From Zygnema cylindricum (taxonomy: Eukaryota; Streptophyta; Zygnematophyceae; Zygnematales; Zygnemataceae), in contig JBBHKE010002788.1 in NCBI GenBank assembly GCA_037447655.1, positions 1 through 62,000 of the forward strand: a DNA stretch of 62,000 nt, in the 5' to 3' direction. Positions 22,981 to 33,654 of the stretch are shown piece after piece. The notes under the pieces are model-generated. The model did not search any database, was not told the origin of the DNA, and saw only the letters and a program-made list of their open reading frames with translations. A program made the translations under genes and the position numbers. The stretch's first letter is position 1; every line of letters begins with the position of its first letter.

Positions 22981-25900
22981 CTCTAAACCATCAGTTTTCA
23001 CATATATCTGTTGGTATGCGAGACCAGCATCAGGAATGGGGCTCCCCTGCAAAAGCATAACCTTTTCCTTATTAGAAGATGCCCATGTCACACAATGATA
23101 TCCCTATTTTGACCAGCACCAGACTAAGCAGAGTGCATTTTCCTTCAGACCATCAAAGCTTATGAAACAGAAAAGACTGACACCTCACCTTTGCCGTATT
23201 CACCACAGCATCGATCTCTGCCTTCGCTTCTTTCTCGTATCCCTGCCAAAACAAAATGGAACAACAAAAAAATCAAATATCCTGACATCACGCCTCATTC
23301 ATCAAAATGTCACCAAGATGCTTGCCAAACAATATGGCAAATTACTTATATTCTACAATCTGTCAACCAGGTCACGGACCAAGGGTCCTTCTGAGCTTCT
23401 TTCGGAAAGAACATGACAATGCATCAGACCTTAGAGCAGGTTAGTGGAATACACTGTCGTCTACTGTGCCGTTGAACTCACGAAGGTTAATAAAATTGGT
23501 AAAATTGGCCAATGTAACATACAATTCTTACAGCATAATAATTACAACTAGTACAGTCCAGTGGTCCACATACTTTTATGCAATATACTGCAGATAAGTA
23601 TATCCCATTTCCCTTTCTTACTAAGGAATTCAGCACTGCATTTCAAAAGCAACTTTACAAAACATTAAGTAGAAAAACATTATGTAGAAACCACTAGACA
23701 ATGACGTTTTCCAGCAGACAATCTTGCCTAACATGCCTCACCTTAAGCTCAGCCACCGTTACAATTTCTTTTGCTAGCAACAGCTTACGAATTCTCTCAA
23801 TGGGGTCCCTTTCCTGAAACCAGCCCCCACTCCAAAAAAGAAGAGTTGAAGAACTTGTTCCGGCAAAAGCACATAGCGGCCCTTAAACAAGAAAAGAAGT
23901 CGGCTGATCACCATGGGTGGAAGTACCACATCTTATGCATAGTTAGTTTTCCTCACCTGTCTTACTCCACTAATCTCATCACGTGTGCGGTATGTGCTGC
24001 CAGGATCAGACATAGAATGCCCATGGTATCGATATGTATCCATCTCCAGAACCTGGGGACCCAAACACACAAAATTAGCCCCTTCCTCCATATCAAAGAC
24101 TGGGTGATCGATTCTTAGCTTTCCATAATATTGACTGTAAAGAGGGCAGCTACTTACAAATGGTCCATTCTTGATTGCATGCTCCTTCGCATACTTTACT
24201 GCCTGCTTCACAGCAAGCGCATCCATCCCATCCACCTGCACCCACATTCTTCCCAATAAGCACCTTCCTTTCCCCGTCAGTCATCCCGTCAAATAATCAT
24301 TCAAGTATCACATTTGCCTCCAACAAATTCATGGACATCCAAAAATTGCTAACTTATGGGAAGTCGCCCCACCTTCAGACCAGGTACGTAATCTCCACGA
24401 GTGTAATACTCCGGGCTTTTTGCCGAGCGCCACTCCGCAGTTCCCATGCCATCTGTCAGTCCCCTCCTAACAAACCGGTGAGGGCTTCACGCCATATAAA
24501 AAGAAAGCCGTAGTATCACGAGGTAGTCTATTGTTGAAAAACTAATTTTAAACAATAATAAAGCTTTTAATGCCAAAAAAAAAAAAAAAAAAAAAAAAAC
24601 GCAATGACAAGAACACAAGAACACATGAACAAGACCAGTTTGTCCACCAGCCTAAGAGCACCCACATTTCCTAAAATGGACAAGGATGACCAACAATCAA
24701 AAGTTTAGTGAACGCCAACACAGACACTGCTCAACCTGTACAGCTTGCAAAAATAACAAACTCTTGAAGTCCGACAATTTCACTCGAATAAATATTCACA
24801 TTTCAGCCAATAAATCATGCCAGAAATCATTGTGTCCAAAGACCGATGCTATCCTCCAAGCAAAAATACTTCAAAAGCAACTTAAAAAGCTTGGAAGATC
24901 TCATACATCTCGAACTTCAACATTGCTATTGGCAAAAAAAACACAACCGATGTTCATCGAGTTTACACAAAAAAAATATGGACAAAAACACCTTAAATCA
25001 CAACAAGACCGGGTGCTACAAGAGGAAACAGGGAAGCACGAGTCAACTACGGTTTGACTCATACACACTTTTCGGGGCTTCACATAAAATAAAAACACAA
25101 TATGAGACTCGACTCAAGAATGTTCATTGCCTGTTCTAAAACAGCAGGCAATGGACTTACTGATCCTGCTGAATAATCTGAATTGATGAGCCCGGAAGGC
25201 AAAAACAACTTAATATGGTGGATCGATACAATAGGATTTGTAATTTGCCCTGCAGGCTGTTGAATTTCATAAGAACATACTCTAAAAGCTTGAGCCTGCA
25301 AACTGACCTTGATAACTTGAAGCTTTCCGTGTTTTGATGCTGAAATAAAAAATGCTCTTTCTAATACACTAGGGGTGTGGAAATGCAGTGAACTTTTAAG
25401 AATGATCGACATGAAGGGGATCCGAGGAAGCTCAAACCCAGTGAAGAACCTGGGATCTACTTAATATAAAGGTTTACAACCAATGGGTGGGGAAACTATC
25501 ATCTAGTGACTTACGCAAACAAGTGCAAGACCTAGACGAAGGAATGCTTAGGCTACTAGGCATCCGCATCCAGACAAGCCTTCCCAAACAACACGCAGGG
25601 TATACAGTCATCACTATCATTAACACGGAATTTCAACATCTTGTTGATATTGCAGGTCTTAGAGAAAAATCTGATCTCGTTAGAGATAACCAAAAAACGC
25701 GAATATGCAAATTCATTGGGTAAAAAGCCTCAACCCATAAAATATTGTGTATTCGTGCATAATTGCGTCAATTAATGTTTGAAGATGAAAGTAGGTTACC
25801 ATCCAGCTTGAAGACACAATGTAGGGGAGAAAACATCTAACCTCCTCAATCTCTAAACGCTAAGGAAGGGTCTTCAAAGCAAGCAAAATCTCTCAGACCA

Positions 25901-26906
25901 ACATCAAATCTAATGAAACTTCTTTAGTTAGTGGTAATGGCCATAGACTTCACAGATCGTCAGCTTTATCTTTGCAATGACAACTGATTCCAGCAAACAA
26001 AACAATCGTCAAATGAAATAGCATCTGAAACCAAGGACTACAACATTACGATTTTCACGTGCAATAAGAGGCACTCTTGAACTCACAAGATCCTACAAAA
26101 TAAAACAGAATACAGCGAGCATCCTTCCCTCCACAGGAAAGATGACCTGACAACTTACAATGATTGTTTTCACAAACATAGATGATAGGAAGATCCCAAA
26201 GAGCTGAAATATTCATAGCTTCAAAGAGCTGCCCCTGATTGGCTGCTCCATCTCCATACAACGCCATAGTGACTGCAGGGACTTTCGCATACTTTTGTCC
26301 AAAAGCTAAACCAGCTCCTAAGGGAGTTTGTGCACCAACAATTCCGTTACCACCATAGAAATTATGCTTCTTGTTGTACATGTGCATAGAACCACCTTTT
26401 CCAAGGGAACAGCCATCCACTCGACCAAGAAGCTCAGCCATTACTTCCAAAGGAGTCCCTCCCCTTCCTAAATGGGTGCAATGATCACGATACGCAGTGA
26501 TAATACAGTCGTCAAAATTTAGAGCTGCCTCCATTCCCACGCATACAGCTTCCTGGCCATCGTACAAATGACAAAAACCGCGAATAAATTTGTTTTTGTA
26601 AAGTGTATCGGCTGCGATTTCCAAGCGTCGCATGCGGTACATATCGGTAAAAAATTTAATAAGTTCTCTTGGAGAGGTTTCCACCATGCGTGACGGGGCT
26701 TCGCATTTGTGAGCTTTAAACGGAACTGGAACCTCCACTTCTATGGTGGTGTCAAGATCTGCATTACTGGCAAAACCTCGTTGGCCCTGCGAGGCAAAAG
26801 CATTGCGTGAAGAAGCTACGTGACGTAATCTTGATCCAGCAAGTGCGAGAGATTTAGATACCTGCGCCCTGGCAGCCATGGCGGCTAACAATTGAAGCAA
26901 TGACAA
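22981..26906 (-). CDS. PDHA: Pyruvate dehydrogenase E1 component subunit alpha, mitochondrial
   Basis: Exons on the minus strand: 26906-26159, 24452-24373, 24235-24158, 24052-23957, 23813-23742, 23242-23189 and 23046-22981, plus an unresolved last exon. All phases match. E1-alpha binds thiamine diphosphate and decarboxylates pyruvate in the mitochondrial complex. Counting from the Met at 26906, an Arg/Ala-rich presequence ends near RGFAS (residues 44-48). Then come [24 protein letters not shown], the ThDP motif GDGAANQG (from 218) ending ENNH (246-249), and the phosphorylation-loop sequence [18 protein letters not shown] (311-328). The Tyr after ENNH is split by intron 1. Met10 (26879) is an alternative start. 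Exon 1 is long (748 nt) and intron 1 is 1.7 kb. About 398 residues are assigned, close to the usual ~390. It is transcribed divergently from the myotubularin gene across a repeat island. Confidence 0.95.
24557..24599 (+). repeat. AATAAA plus 25-base poly(A) in PDH intron 1
   Basis: AATAAA at 24557-24562 is followed 12 bases later by 25 As (24575-24599). This is the shape of a retroposed polyadenylated RNA end on the strand opposite to the host gene. The sequence before it is too short to identify a source. Confidence 0.5.
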
Positions 26907-27359
26907 ACTGATTGTAAACCAATTGCCAATAATTTCCGCCGAGAATTGAACTTTTTATCGTAGGCTTGCTGAGTGGTAAAATGTGGGAGTCGTGAGTCGT
27001 GACACGAGAGGTGAGGTATTTCCAAAATGGTCTTCTGTCAAACTGGATTGCAGTTCAGAGTTGAGAGATTGAACGGGCACTTGATATTATGTCATACGTG
27101 GCGCAAAAAAATGCGAATCCGCAGACAAAATATCTTTAGCAAGACGCCAGCTACTACGTCACATGAAATCCCTGACTGCGGTAAAAATGCAAAAGGACGT
27201 GAGGCCGTCCTTCAGACGCCCGAATACGTGTGTTGGTAAAGGGATAGGCGGACTTTCGAGACCGGGATGGATGCGTATCGTAACATATCGCATCCCGAAT
27301 TCCTGATGTACGCGGGACCGATGTGGTTGAACAGCCCACTGGGCATTGGCTATTGGACA

Positions 27360-28010
27360 CAGAGGTAGCAAAAGTTAAAATTTTACATAACCGAAACCGA
27401 CCGCATATTTTTTTTCAAAATCTGAGTAACCGACGCCCGACCGGGTTATGTCACGCTCCAAAATTGTTAACCGTTAACCGACCGTAGTTTACGAAAACAA
27501 AAGTTAACCGAAACTCGATTCCTCGCGACTAACCGTGCCCACCCGTAACCGAAAAAGTACAAAATTAACTAATGTACGACTTATGAAGAAGCCAAAAATT
27601 ACGATTTATGGCGTTCCCTTAGATTTGCAAAATGAATAGTGTTTATAACGTGTCAGATTTGCGACGCTTTGTCGCGTTCCCTAAGATTTGCGAAATGAAT
27701 AGTGTACTACCGTGTCAGATTTGCGACGCTAATCATGATGTCGTGTACTTCCACGATACCAAAGAGTACAGAGTACAATTATGTTCAATTGTATGGACAA
27801 TACAAATTTTTCATTTTTTTGGTGTTTTGGTTGACCGACCGTAACCGACAGTTTTTTTTTTCTGGTGAATCAACCGACCGCAACTGCCCGACCCTCAAAA
27901 TTTGGCAACCGAATCCGTTTCGTATCCAGCGCGTGCGGTCGGTTAACAAACAATCACGGTTTCAGTTGACCGTTTGCGACCTCTGATTGGCCATTGGGCA
28001 TTGGCTTCCT
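27360..28010 (+). repeat. ACCG-rich repeat, related to the arms of the 29.3-30.5 kb inverted repeat
   Basis: It contains two or three copies of GTCAGATTTGCGACGC with TTGTCGCGTTCCCTAAGATT, then GGTTGACCGACCGTAACCGA and TTGACCGTTTGCGACCTCTG. The same words in the same order make up 29500-29909. No protein is evident. Confidence 0.7.
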
Positions 28011-28190
28011 ACTATGTGGAGGCACGATATATCCAATTCCTCGTATTTGATTTCGAGACACGATCCGATGCGACAGACGCAGAGCAATTTGTCACAAGTA
28101 ATAGCCGTTTTGAATTATATGACAGTTTGTAGCTGCACTGTGAATCAACTCTTTTCCATTGTACGCGAAGAGTCGCTGTTAGCAGTTGTG

Positions 28191-28498
28191 TGAAACTTTT
28201 TCAAAGGAAATTCTAACCATAGTTAAAATTTGCGAAAACGATTGGAAACGCTAAATGTGATTTTCTCGGACTATACGCGTACGCTACATTTACTATCTCG
28301 AAAGAAGCAGATGAGGCGCCTATAGTATGAATAACCACCCAATTGTTTTCTCAATTTTGACATTTTGAACTGATTTTAAGTTTTTAACTTCTCGTACGCG
28401 CTCGAAACTGGTATTCCATGGAAATTGTTAAAATCGTAGAAGAGTGGAGACGTACGTCGTAAAGTCTTATTCCACATCACAACGGTTACAAACCGGTG
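28191..28498 (+). repeat. About 310-bp direct repeat, copy 1
   Basis: The segment from GTGAAACTTTTTCAAAGGAA to CAACGGTTACAAACCGGT recurs at 31594-31912 with only scattered differences. It contains GCGAAAACGATTGGAAACGC, a word also at the ends of the small elements at 35241 and 45734. Confidence 0.85.
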
Positions 28499-28501
28499 TA
28501 A

Positions 28502-28650
28502 GGGTGCGTCTCTGTGTGCCAAAGTAAGGGTTTTTTCTAGTCATTTTCTTGTAAAACTTAGAGCCGTACCGGGTAAGTTTCATCCGTACAACAAATAGAA
28601 AAAAAAAAGAAGTACATTTTGCGTCATCATTGAATTTAAGATGTACTTGT
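28502..28650 (+). mobile_element. Truncated Harbinger-like end
   Basis: GGGTGCGTCTCTGTGTGCCA follows TAA (28499-28501). The next ~145 bases are the reverse complement of the right part of the 16090-16791 element (for example GAGCCGTACCGGGTAAGTTT). It stops where an LTR fragment begins at 28651. Confidence 0.65.
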
Positions 28651-29330
28651 TGAAATTTATGTATTTTCTAGGTCTGTATTGGAAAATTAAATAGAGTAAG
28701 TCAGCAAAGGCAACCTGCTTCTCGCTCAACTCTCTCCGGTCCCCATACTTGTTGCAGTCAATGAAGACCAGAGAGAGAGCTAGAGCCATGGCTGTCTAAA
28801 GAGGATAGGCTAATTCGTAGTTTATACCAAAATGGTTGTGACGGTTCCAAGACTTGATCCTGGTACCTATATTCTATAATAGACGTTAGCTTTAGCCTAT
28901 GGCTTAGAGTAAACGATGTCATATATAGGGTACAATAGGTATTTATAAGTGGACAAGAAGAGAGTTCTAACAAACTAACAAATAACCAAAAACTGCTCTA
29001 GACCAGATTTAAACCATGGTCTGTGGTTATATTTGTATGATAAGCCATAACCATTAAGGCGTTACAAAACGATACACGTGACGGGTTTCATAAATATATA
29101 AATATTAACAAAATAGCTAATTAACAGCAGACTAACCAAAAGGAACAATTTCTGCATGTACGCGAATCTGAACCGTGTAAAATATGTTTTGATCGGACGG
29201 CCAGCTTTATAGCCGCCACGCGAAGTGAGCTTTTGGCGGCATACGGAGATAGCGTCACGCGGTGCCACGTGGCGACGCATTATTTGATACCGGAGAAGAT
29301 GGGTAATTTTTAACTTAAAAAGGTACATTT
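28651..29330 (+). repeat. Copia LTR fragment (solo or truncated)
   Basis: It starts TGAAATTTATGTATTTTCTA, like the LTR of the Copia element at the right end of the window, and continues with GTTGCAGTCAATGAAG, AGAGCTAGAGCCATGG and TTGATCCTGGTACCTA as in the 636-1705 LTR. No internal coding region is attached, and the 3' boundary is not clear. Confidence 0.7.
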
Positions 29331-30500
29331 ATGTACGGTCTGAAACTGACCGTACACCACTCTATTTAAGAGACAACGTACTGAATATAACCCTAAATAG
29401 AATAAAGAAAAAAATAGAATAAACTACGCTATTTGAGAATAAAACAAAAAAAAAGCGGGACGGGATTAGCGTGCACAACGCTAATAGCGATTGGCGGTGT
29501 ACCGTGTCAGATTTGCGACGCTTTGTCGCGTTCCCTAAGATTTTCGAAATGAATAGTGTACTACCGTGTCAGATTTGCGACGCTTTGTCGCGTTCCCTTT
29601 GATTTGCCAAATAAATAGCTTACTACAGTACCGTGTCAGATTTGCGACGCTAATCATGATGTCACGTACTTCCACGATGCCAAAGAGTACAAAGTACAAG
29701 AATGCTGGATTATAAGGACAGTACAAAATTTTCATTTTTTTTGGTTTTTTGGTTGACCGACCGTAACCGACCGTTTTTTTTTTACTTGGTGAATCAACCG
29801 ACCGTAACCGCCCGACACCCAAAATTTGGCGACCGAATCCGTTCCGGATCCGGCACGGGCGGTCAGTTAACGGTCGGTCACGGTTTCGATTGACCGTTTG
29901 CGACCTCTGGCTATTGGCCATTGGGCAGAGGTCGCAAACGGTCAACCGAAACCGTGACCGACCGTTAACCGACCGCCCGTGCCGGATCTGGAACGGATTC
30001 GGTTGTCAAATTTTGAGGGCCGGGCGGTTGCGGGCGGTTGCGGTCGGTTGATTCACCAGATAAGAAAAACGGTCGGTTACGGTCGGTCAACCTAAAAACC
30101 AAAAAAATAAAATTTTGTACTGTCCATACAATCCAACATTATTGTACTTTGTACTCTTTGGTATCGTGGAAGTACGTGACATCATGATTAGCGTCGCAAA
30201 TCTGACACGGTAGTAACACTATTTTCTTTCGCAAATCTTAGGGAACGCGACAAAGCGTCGTAAATCTGATACGGTACACCGCAAATCGTAATTAGAGTAG
30301 ATTACTCTAATTCGGCCGCTCGAAATTTCGACTCTATCACATGAAATAGAGTAAATGATTCTATTTTTTTCATTATTCTATTTAAGGTAAAGTTTAATTT
30401 TCGTTTTTAATTATAATATAGGTTCGTTTTAAATAGTGTGGAGTATGGACGACCTCCGACCGTGCAAAATTGTACTTTATTAAGTAAAAAAGTACAAATA
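29325..30500. repeat. Large inverted repeat with arms of about 575 bp and a 16-bp spacer
   Basis: The inner arms are nearly perfect: CGACCTCTG at 29901-29909 faces CAGAGGTCG at 29926-29934, with spacer 29910-29925. They extend outward through ACCG-rich sequence and the GTCAGATTTGCGACGC motif to about 29505 and 30280. Outer parts (29325-29503 and 30281-30500) are more diverged but still match in inverted orientation. The right arm lacks one repeat unit. A transcript would fold into a long hairpin. Confidence 0.85.
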
Positions 30501-31590
30501 ATGATTTAATACAGGCCGTTATCATGTAACTGCGTTTTAACAAACCGCGTAGTGCAAACATCATAGTGGCGATAAATTGTACGTTTTGCCTGATTCTGTA
30601 CGAATACCTTATTTACAATAGAGGATATTAGTGTGCCAAATTAGAGTACTTAAATAAATTAGAGTAAACCATAGATGTCCCGTGCGCATATTACGCACGG
30701 TTTAAACTAACGAATACTACGTACGGTACGCATCAAACGCTTTTGAAAAGTTATTAAAATGCGTACCCTGCTTTGTACCCGTCCCTTATTTTTACACTTA
30801 CGTACAGTGTCCGTCTATGTTCGTACATGTTAGGGTTATTTAGGGGATTTTTAGGGTTTCCAAGGTACATTGTTGTACGCTCCTTTTTATTTCAGTACGG
30901 CTTGCGTAGATATTCCGTACTCTTAGGTTTGTTAGGGCACACTTTCATACAATTTCGGACATTTCTGTTAAATTTTCGTACTTTGTAAGATTTTTTAGGA
31001 TTTTCTAAGATTACGCTTTCCGTACATTTTTGTACATGGCCGTACAGTGAAATTTACACGAATTTTACGAAAAGTATGAAAAAGACGAATTTTACGTAGT
31101 TTTCGTAAAAAAAATGAAATCCGTACGAATTGGACATCAACGGAGTAAACTTCATAGTTGAAACAGCTATATCACACAAATTAGCGTTCATTACTCTAAT
31201 TTTTTTTTTTAGTTTACTCTAATTTTTTCATTACTCTAATTACGATTCGCAATGTAGTACACTATTCATTTCGCAAATCTTAGGGAACGCGACAAAGCGT
31301 TGCAAATCTGACACGGTAGTACACTACACCGCGAATCGTTATTAGTGTCAAAGTCACTAATTTGGGTTCTTAAAATCTTAATTTTTTTCCGCAATTAGTA
31401 TACATGATTTTCGAAAATATATTAGCAACGCTATGTAAGGACGTGGACCACAATCTGCCACGTCTCTCGCACTAAATTATAATCAATAACACTATTTTTT
31501 TTTACGCTATTTAATCTTTGACACTAATAACAATTCGCGGTGTATTCATTTCACAAATCTTAGGGAACGCGACAAAGCTTCGCAAATCTG
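30501..31590. repeat. Scrambled fragments of the same repeat families
   Basis: There are several isolated copies of the GGAACGCGACAAAGCGTTGC word and of terminal motifs like ACACCGCGAATCGTTATTAG (31255-31345, 31515-31600), mixed with GTAC-rich AT sequence. No gene is seen. Confidence 0.6.
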
Positions 31591-31593
31591 AAA

Positions 31594-31912
31594 CGTTAAA
31601 CTTTTTTTGAAGGAAATTCTAACCATAGTTAAAATTTGCGAAAACGATTGGAAACGCTAAATGTGATTTTTCCGGACTATACGCATGCTCTACATTTACT
31701 ATCTCGAAAGAAGCAGATGAGGCGCCTATAGTATGAATAACCACCCAATTGTTTTATCGATTTTGACATTTTGAACTGATTTTAAGTTTTTAACTTCTCG
31801 TACGCGCTCGAAACTGGTATTCCGTGGAAATTGTTAAAACCGTAGAGTGGAGACGTACGCTGTAAAGTCTTATTCCATATCACAACGGATACAAACCGGT
31901 CTAAAATATTGT
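31594..31912 (+). repeat. About 310-bp direct repeat, copy 2
   Basis: It matches 28191-28498 nearly base for base, including GAAGCAGATGAGGCGCCTAT and TTCTCGTACGCGCTCGAAAC. Confidence 0.85.
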
Positions 31913-31980
31913 TTAATCCTTGCCTCTGTCAGATTCAAAAGTGTTACAGCAGTAGAAGATAGTCAAGATACTATTTTATC

Positions 31981-32888
31981 TAGTGTTGTGTATCGGTAAA
32001 AAACTTATCGCGATAACACCGATACCGATAGTTATCGGTTATCGAACGGTCAGAGGTTCCGATATATCAGTCTAAGACCAACAAATTCCATATCGGCGAT
32101 AACTTAAAAAATATATATAGTATGCATACAATAGTACTTTATAACATACTGTATTATTTTATTGACTTTGTATAGCGTGGCATGCCACGTGTAAAAACTT
32201 GTTCCGTTCCCGTTTAACTGCAATTTATTACGGACAGCGCATAACATAAACGTAGGCCGGTTAACTGAGCAGAAAATTTACGGCAACGTACGGAATTCTA
32301 CTGACAAACTGGTGAGCATGGAATTTGAAAAGGACGACGGACACAAAAGTACAACGGACGCAAAATAACATTCTGCTCGCCGCCGGAATCGAACGGACGA
32401 CTTGGAATGAGAAAACACGAGCGGATGGGCCAGCGTGAGCGCCGACATCCCGGAATGGCTCTTTTGGGGGCTTTTGCCAAAAAAGTCGACAGATTGACAC
32501 GTGGCAGGTCTTCAGTGGATCTCAAAGAATAAAGGGACAAAGTCATGGCGTCGGATGTGAAAGGTACATCGTTTTTATTGGAACCGTATCGAAACCGTAT
32601 CGAAACCGTACATATCTCATGGCGGCTACTGTACTTTTTGTGCTTGTACACGTCCGGGGAATAAGACGTACAGTTGAGTGTACAGGCCGTACATTTATCT
32701 ATACGGCCCGTACAGCTATCGCCGATAGTTATCGTTATCGGCATTATTGCCGATAAGTACCCGATATTATCGGATACTTATTGGCGATATTACCGATTTC
32801 GATATATCGTACCGATATATCCATTATCGGATACCCGAAAAAAGGCCCATATCGGCTATTGGCAAATCCTTACCGATACACAACACTA
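31981..32888. mobile_element. hAT-type non-autonomous DNA transposon, 908 bp, perfect 8-bp TSD
   Basis: The terminal inverted repeats are the 19 bases TAGTGTTGTGTATCGGTAA at 31981-31999 and their exact inverse at 32870-32888. The 8 bases ATTTTATC occur immediately before (31973-31980) and after (32889-32896). An 8-bp duplication with ends of the T/CAGTGTTG type is the hAT pattern. Both subterminal regions are dense in TATCGG/CCGATA words, which in hAT elements can serve as transposase-binding sites. No transposase is encoded, so it would depend on an autonomous relative. The perfect ends suggest a fairly recent insertion. Confidence 0.92.
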
Positions 32889-33039
32889 ATTTTATCATTT
32901 AAAATAGAAAACGACAAAGCATTTCAGGCTTCGGTGGCCTTATCACTTTTTAAACTTTATTTCAATCGGTTTGATGGTTTGACCAAGTCGGTCGGTCCAA
33001 CCGGATCGAAACCGTTTGGTTGGGATAGCAAACTCTAAA

Positions 33040-33180
33040 ACCGCAGAACAGGTTTGAAAATTCAAACCGAACCATTCGGGTTGACCCACACCGAAACGCA
33101 GCAATACTAAATCGAACTGAACCGAACCAAACCTGACCGCACCGACCAAACCTAACAGAACCGAGGAGAGTGCGCTGTAC
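33040..33180. repeat. AACCGAACC-rich degenerate tract
   Basis: Loose, imperfect runs of ACCGAA/ACCAAA words on the plus strand. It is not a clean tandem array. Confidence 0.5.
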
Positions 33181-33654
33181 GGCTGTAGATGTGACCGCAT
33201 GGCCACAGGACATGGAAGTATGGAAGTATGGAAGTCCGCCGTAGAACAGACTCGTTCTCGTCATGCTCACCACAACGTCATCGACGCTGTAGGAGCGCAC
33301 AGATGCCATGCAAGCCTATGGCTGCCTCATGTCGTACCCACTCTTAATGGACGAAGATCATCAGCATCATCTATGACACGCGAAGCAGTCCTTCCACCTT
33401 CTAGCAGTTCAGCGGGCTTCTCTCGCTATGGATCTGAATAGCGGTTTGGGCGGTCTGTGGACATATGTGGAGGTGAGGCGACACTATCGCTGAGCTATCG
33501 AATTATTCAATGATTCTGTTGCTGCCTTTGAGGCTGCGCCGCGTTGATGTCTCAGAGGCGAAATGAGTTCCCTTGAGGCTCTTCAAGAGCTGACGTTGTC
33601 CGCAAGAAACGGCTTGTGCAGGCAAGTAGTGACGCGTCAGAGGAGCGGAAGGTG

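Noticed and set aside
27360-31600. Clusters of short repeated words that might suggest a CRISPR array
   Set aside because: Repeats are irregularly spaced, diverged, in both orientations and in a eukaryotic nuclear context.
32350-32450. Minus-strand GTTCGATTCC (32385-32394) resembling a tRNA B box, with a weak A-box-like word upstream
   Set aside because: The stems do not pair well and no plausible anticodon arm forms. It lies inside the hAT element and at most is a tRNA-derived fragment.
33040-33180. AACCGAACC words that might be telomere-like
   Set aside because: The units are too irregular for a telomeric or interstitial telomeric array.
33199-33441. 80-codon open frame just upstream of myotubularin
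   Set aside because: No motif or splice junction links it to the gene. It could be promoter or 5' UTR sequence.
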